Under the pieces are notes generated by a model. The model saw only the letters and a program-made list of their open reading frames with translations. It made no database searches and had not been told where the DNA came from. This document shows positions 26,354 to 28,592 of a stretch of 28,592 nucleotides of DNA, in pieces; the stretch's first letter is position 1; the number at the start of each line of letters is the position of its first letter. The DNA comes from Pelagophyceae sp. CCMP2097 (lineage: Eukaryota > Sar > Pelagophyceae). The position numbers and the translations under genes were made by a program. Location: contig MU657172.1 in the NCBI GenBank assembly GCA_026770575.1, forward strand, positions 326,022 to 354,613, in the 5' to 3' direction.

Positions 26354-26655
26354 AGGTCTACTGCGTCTACTAACAGCGTGTAAAATGAGGTCGCCGGTTC
26401 GAGTCCGGTTGTGTGTTAAAAAGCCTGGGAAATGCCAGCGAATGAAATGAAGGGCCGTCGGTTCGATTCCGGGTTTGTGACCAGCCTCGCTAAAATGTGA
26501 TGTGTTTATATGTTCCATTCTGAACTGGCTCCTGGCACTGGGACCGGAAATCCCATTTGCCAGGGCATACGTCAGTGAAGGTAGTGTCTTATTCTCATGT
26601 CATTTGCCGCTCCTTGAGTTTCTGTCCTCTTGGATCAAGTGGTTTTCTTACCCCC
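26354..26655 (+). repeat. SINE-like element with two T-arm/B-box modules, copy 2
   Basis: Same order as 13174-13488: AGGTCTACTGCGTCTACTAA, GAGGTCGCCGGTTCGAGTCC, CAGCGAATGAAAT, GTCGGTTCGATTCCGGG, GTGATGTGTTTATAT, CTGGCTCCTGGCACTGGGAC, and TTGGATCAAGTGGTTTTCTT. The hairpin of copy 1 is shortened (CGTGTAAAAT). The terminal motif is repeated again at 26685-26709. Confidence 0.68.
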
Positions 26656-26812
26656 TTAAACAAACGCTCAGTCTCGGCTGCATTTTGGATCAAGTGGTTT
26701 TCTCGCCCCTTAAACTAACGCTTGTCCACGACACGCGCCGCGTAAGCCACCCCTTAAACTGACGCGATAGCCTATCACGGAAATCATAAGAGTTCCACGC
26801 GTACATAATTTT
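26656..26812. other. Flank with a further GATCAAGTGGTTTTCT copy
   Basis: TTGGATCAAGTGGTTTTCTC at 26685 is followed by GCCCCTTAAACTAACGC, and CCACCCCTTAAACTGACGC follows at about 26747. CCCCTTAAACT words here mirror the TTTAAGGGG start of the G-run repeats. No gene. Confidence 0.45.
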
Positions 26813-26838
26813 GGGTTTCCAGTCAAACCCAGAAACCC
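26813..26838. repeat. Small hairpin GGGTTTC/GAAACCC
   Basis: GGGTTTCCAGTCAAACCC followed by AGAAACCC: arms of seven bases around a short loop with an internal GGGTTT/AAACCC alternative pairing. Confidence 0.5.
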
Positions 26839-27042
26839 TCTCTCAATCCTCTCTCCTGCCCCATGGCGACTTGATCAAGTCTTTTCAAAAAAAACTCTGT
26901 GGGCCCCTTTACACTCTACTTATCGTCGGGCCAAACAAATCCATGCATTTTACGCAAATTCAATAGCAAATTCAATGGCAGTTTACTCGCTCATGCCCGA
27001 GTTGGACAATGAGTGACCTGGTGCGCGCTCCATAGGGGCTAA

Positions 27043-27113
27043 TTATACCACACCCGCCAGACGGGAGCCTCGGAGGAGCGGCCCAAGGCGCTGGTGAAGC
27101 GGGTGTGGTATAA
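27043..27113. repeat. 71-bp inverted repeat with 15-bp perfect arms and a TATA-like end
   Basis: TTATACCACACCCGC at the left and GCGGGTGTGGTATAA at the right are exact complements. Continuing right, the sequence reads GGTATAAAAGCGG, a good TATA-box match. It may be a tiny MITE or a structured promoter element; no convincing gene follows within 1 kb. Confidence 0.6.
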
Positions 27114-28330
27114 AAGCGGACCACAGCGCGCGCTGCGTCCTCCCGACCATCGTCCAATAATCATGTACCAATAATGGGTTATGGGCCGTATTGAGGTCCG
27201 ATGATTAGTAGTGTTATGCCGGCCGATAGACTCTTTTTAGTAAACACACTCGGAAATTTGCTTGATCATCTATTTTCCTCTGAACATACACTACTCATGC
27301 GTGAGAAAGGCGCCTTCTACTGGGTTCTACGTCGGCTTTAGAGTTGAGACCCCCTCTGTGTGTCCAGTGTCGACGACCCCAAGAAACTATTTCGACCATA
27401 GAGCCCCTGCAGCCGCCATTACATTGATACTTGGGGACTGAGGTCGATTGTGCAAGGTCAATGGCGATGAATATGCCCCTACGTAGAACCGCGTGCGCGG
27501 CCTCCAGAGTGCTTGGGGGTCCTCTGAGACCCCATGCGGGTCTAGGATCAAGCTATCGTGTACCAAAGGGTCTTCATGTTGACGAAGGTGGCAAAATAGT
27601 TTGGAGACGACACGCGGGGACCCCAGCAGGCGGCTCTGGCTCGATGAGGATGGCGTCGTCGGCGGAACTTTTGTACCCGGAGGTATAGAGGTACATGTAC
27701 TACAACGTGAGGCAAAATTGGGGGCGTCAGCACGCTGCTAGCGACCACTGGGTCAACACCAATTTGATAACGGGAGCGTGAGCCTGCCAGATGGGGTCGC
27801 ATGTCGTCAATTCACGATCCCGTCAACTCGCACTTGACAGGGTGCTCGTTGATGACCCCAAGCGGCCCACTGCACTCTAAAACCCGGGATTTTCGACGTG
27901 CGCGTCCGATGGCGGCCCTCAGATAAAAGCACGCTTAAAGACGCATTATGGCTACCACTGAGTGCATTCTTTCGATTTCGAAGAAAGTTAGGAGCGTGGA
28001 TGCCGCGGGCATCACCTTGCGCGTACGCTCATGCAAAATTGGGAGCGTGGGCATGCATGCACGCAGGATGGGACTCGATACCAGCAAGGTGCAAAAGGTA
28101 CCCATTTAAAAACGCATGCGCAGCGATGCTTGTGCCCCCAAAATCGCCATGCGAGGGAATCGAGTCTATAAGACGGCGTGGCCAGACTCTAAAGGTGAAC
28201 CCAGGTGTTCCTCGCGCGCCCACCGCGCCAGTAGTTCGTGTGTGTTCAAGTCTTTTTCGAACTTATTCGGCGTTTTCGCCAGTGTGTGTTTACTAAGAGC
28301 CTGAATATACGAAAATATTTTGGCCTGAGG
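27114..28330. other. Intergenic, no gene seen
   Basis: About 1.2 kb of mixed composition. Short ORFs on both strands are unrecognisable. Minor repeated words occur (GCAAAATTGGGAGCGT near 28033 and GCAAAATTGGGGGCGT near 27711). Confidence 0.45.
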
Positions 28331-28331
28331 C

Positions 28332-28390
28332 TTTGCGGTATGCGGTTTTACGGTCTCCTAACGGACCGAAATAGCACCGCACACCGCAAA
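28332..28390. repeat. Hairpin with GCGGT/ACCGC arms
   Basis: TTTGCGGTATGCGGT at the left and ACCGCACACCGCAAA at the right are complementary at 14 of 15 positions, with GGTC/GACC-like pairing further in (CGGTCTCCTAACGGACCG). A further AACCGCAAA follows. Confidence 0.65.
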
Positions 28391-28530
28391 ACCGCAAACA
28401 ACCTTTATGCGCCGCAAAAGAAGTTGGATTTAAAAAAGTGGGAAAAAGGAGGAAAAAGGCAAAGTTTTCTTTGGTTATGGGCTCCTTCAGGTGTTTTGGG
28501 ACTGGCCGATCGCGAGCTCTTGGCGGGACG

Positions 28531-28592
28531 ATGGCGGCGGCATGGAGCCTCGTGGTCGGCCGTCTTGGCGCTGCCGGCGGCTGCGCGCGGTC
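28531..28592 (+). CDS. Possible 5' end of a gene running off the right edge
   Basis: An ATG at 28531 opens MAAAWSLVVGRLGAAGG and stays open to the edge. Composition switches here from AT-rich to very GC-rich, as it does at the starts of the other genes, and the peptide resembles the start of a signal or transit peptide. Only about 20 codons are visible, so this is a guess. Confidence 0.25.
   Translation, partial: MAAAWSLVVGRLGAAGGCAR

Overview
The window looks like nuclear DNA of a GC-rich unicellular eukaryote, most likely a microalga; a stramenopile such as a pelagophyte is my guess, by inference only. The reasons are a spliced, mitochondrially targeted, phage-type RNA polymerase gene, a spliced clathrin light chain gene, an intronless Pol5/MYBBP1A-like nucleolar gene, compact GT-AG introns of 47-71 bp beside longer ones of 310-367 bp, and many tRNA-like (B-box) and inverted-repeat elements. 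I see no bacterial operon structure, CRISPR array, rRNA or intact tRNA.

Layout. 1-2.3 kb: repeat fragments and one TIR element. 2381-5911 (+): Pol5/MYBBP1A-like gene in one exon. 5.9-9.5 kb: no gene seen; dispersed G-run repeats, a short TIR element (6647-6845) and a 570-bp element with 44-bp inverted ends (8556-9125). 9500-9844 (-): small doubtful ORF, divergent from 10014-10498 (+), a clathrin light chain gene whose last coding part is duplicated in tandem. 10.6-17.0 kb: gene-free, repeat-dense DNA with a 395-bp TIR element, a five-copy ~155-bp repeat, two copies of a ~260-310 bp repeat, a foldback element, a run of adjacent TIR elements (14.4-15.8 kb), and a 219-bp tandem array carrying tRNA T-arm-like modules, split by a 451-bp element with a perfect 8-bp target duplication. 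17.3-20.5 kb (+): decayed coding DNA, first a C5-cytosine methyltransferase-like relic that keeps motifs I, IV (Pro-Cys) and VIII, then an unassigned broken ORF. 20754-25407 (-): phage-type RNA polymerase, seven exons, 1153 codons after splicing. 25.4-28.5 kb: more repeats, some homologous to those at 7-8 kb and 13 kb, then unassigned sequence, and possibly the first codons of a gene at the right edge.

The three confident genes are housekeeping genes (ribosome biogenesis, clathrin coat, organelle transcription) and form no obvious pathway. The novelty is in the accessory DNA: several families of non-autonomous elements, the methyltransferase relic, and duplications lying at splice-like sites. 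In the clathrin gene one duplication makes the first stop codon a candidate splice acceptor, with the same protein tail encoded either way.
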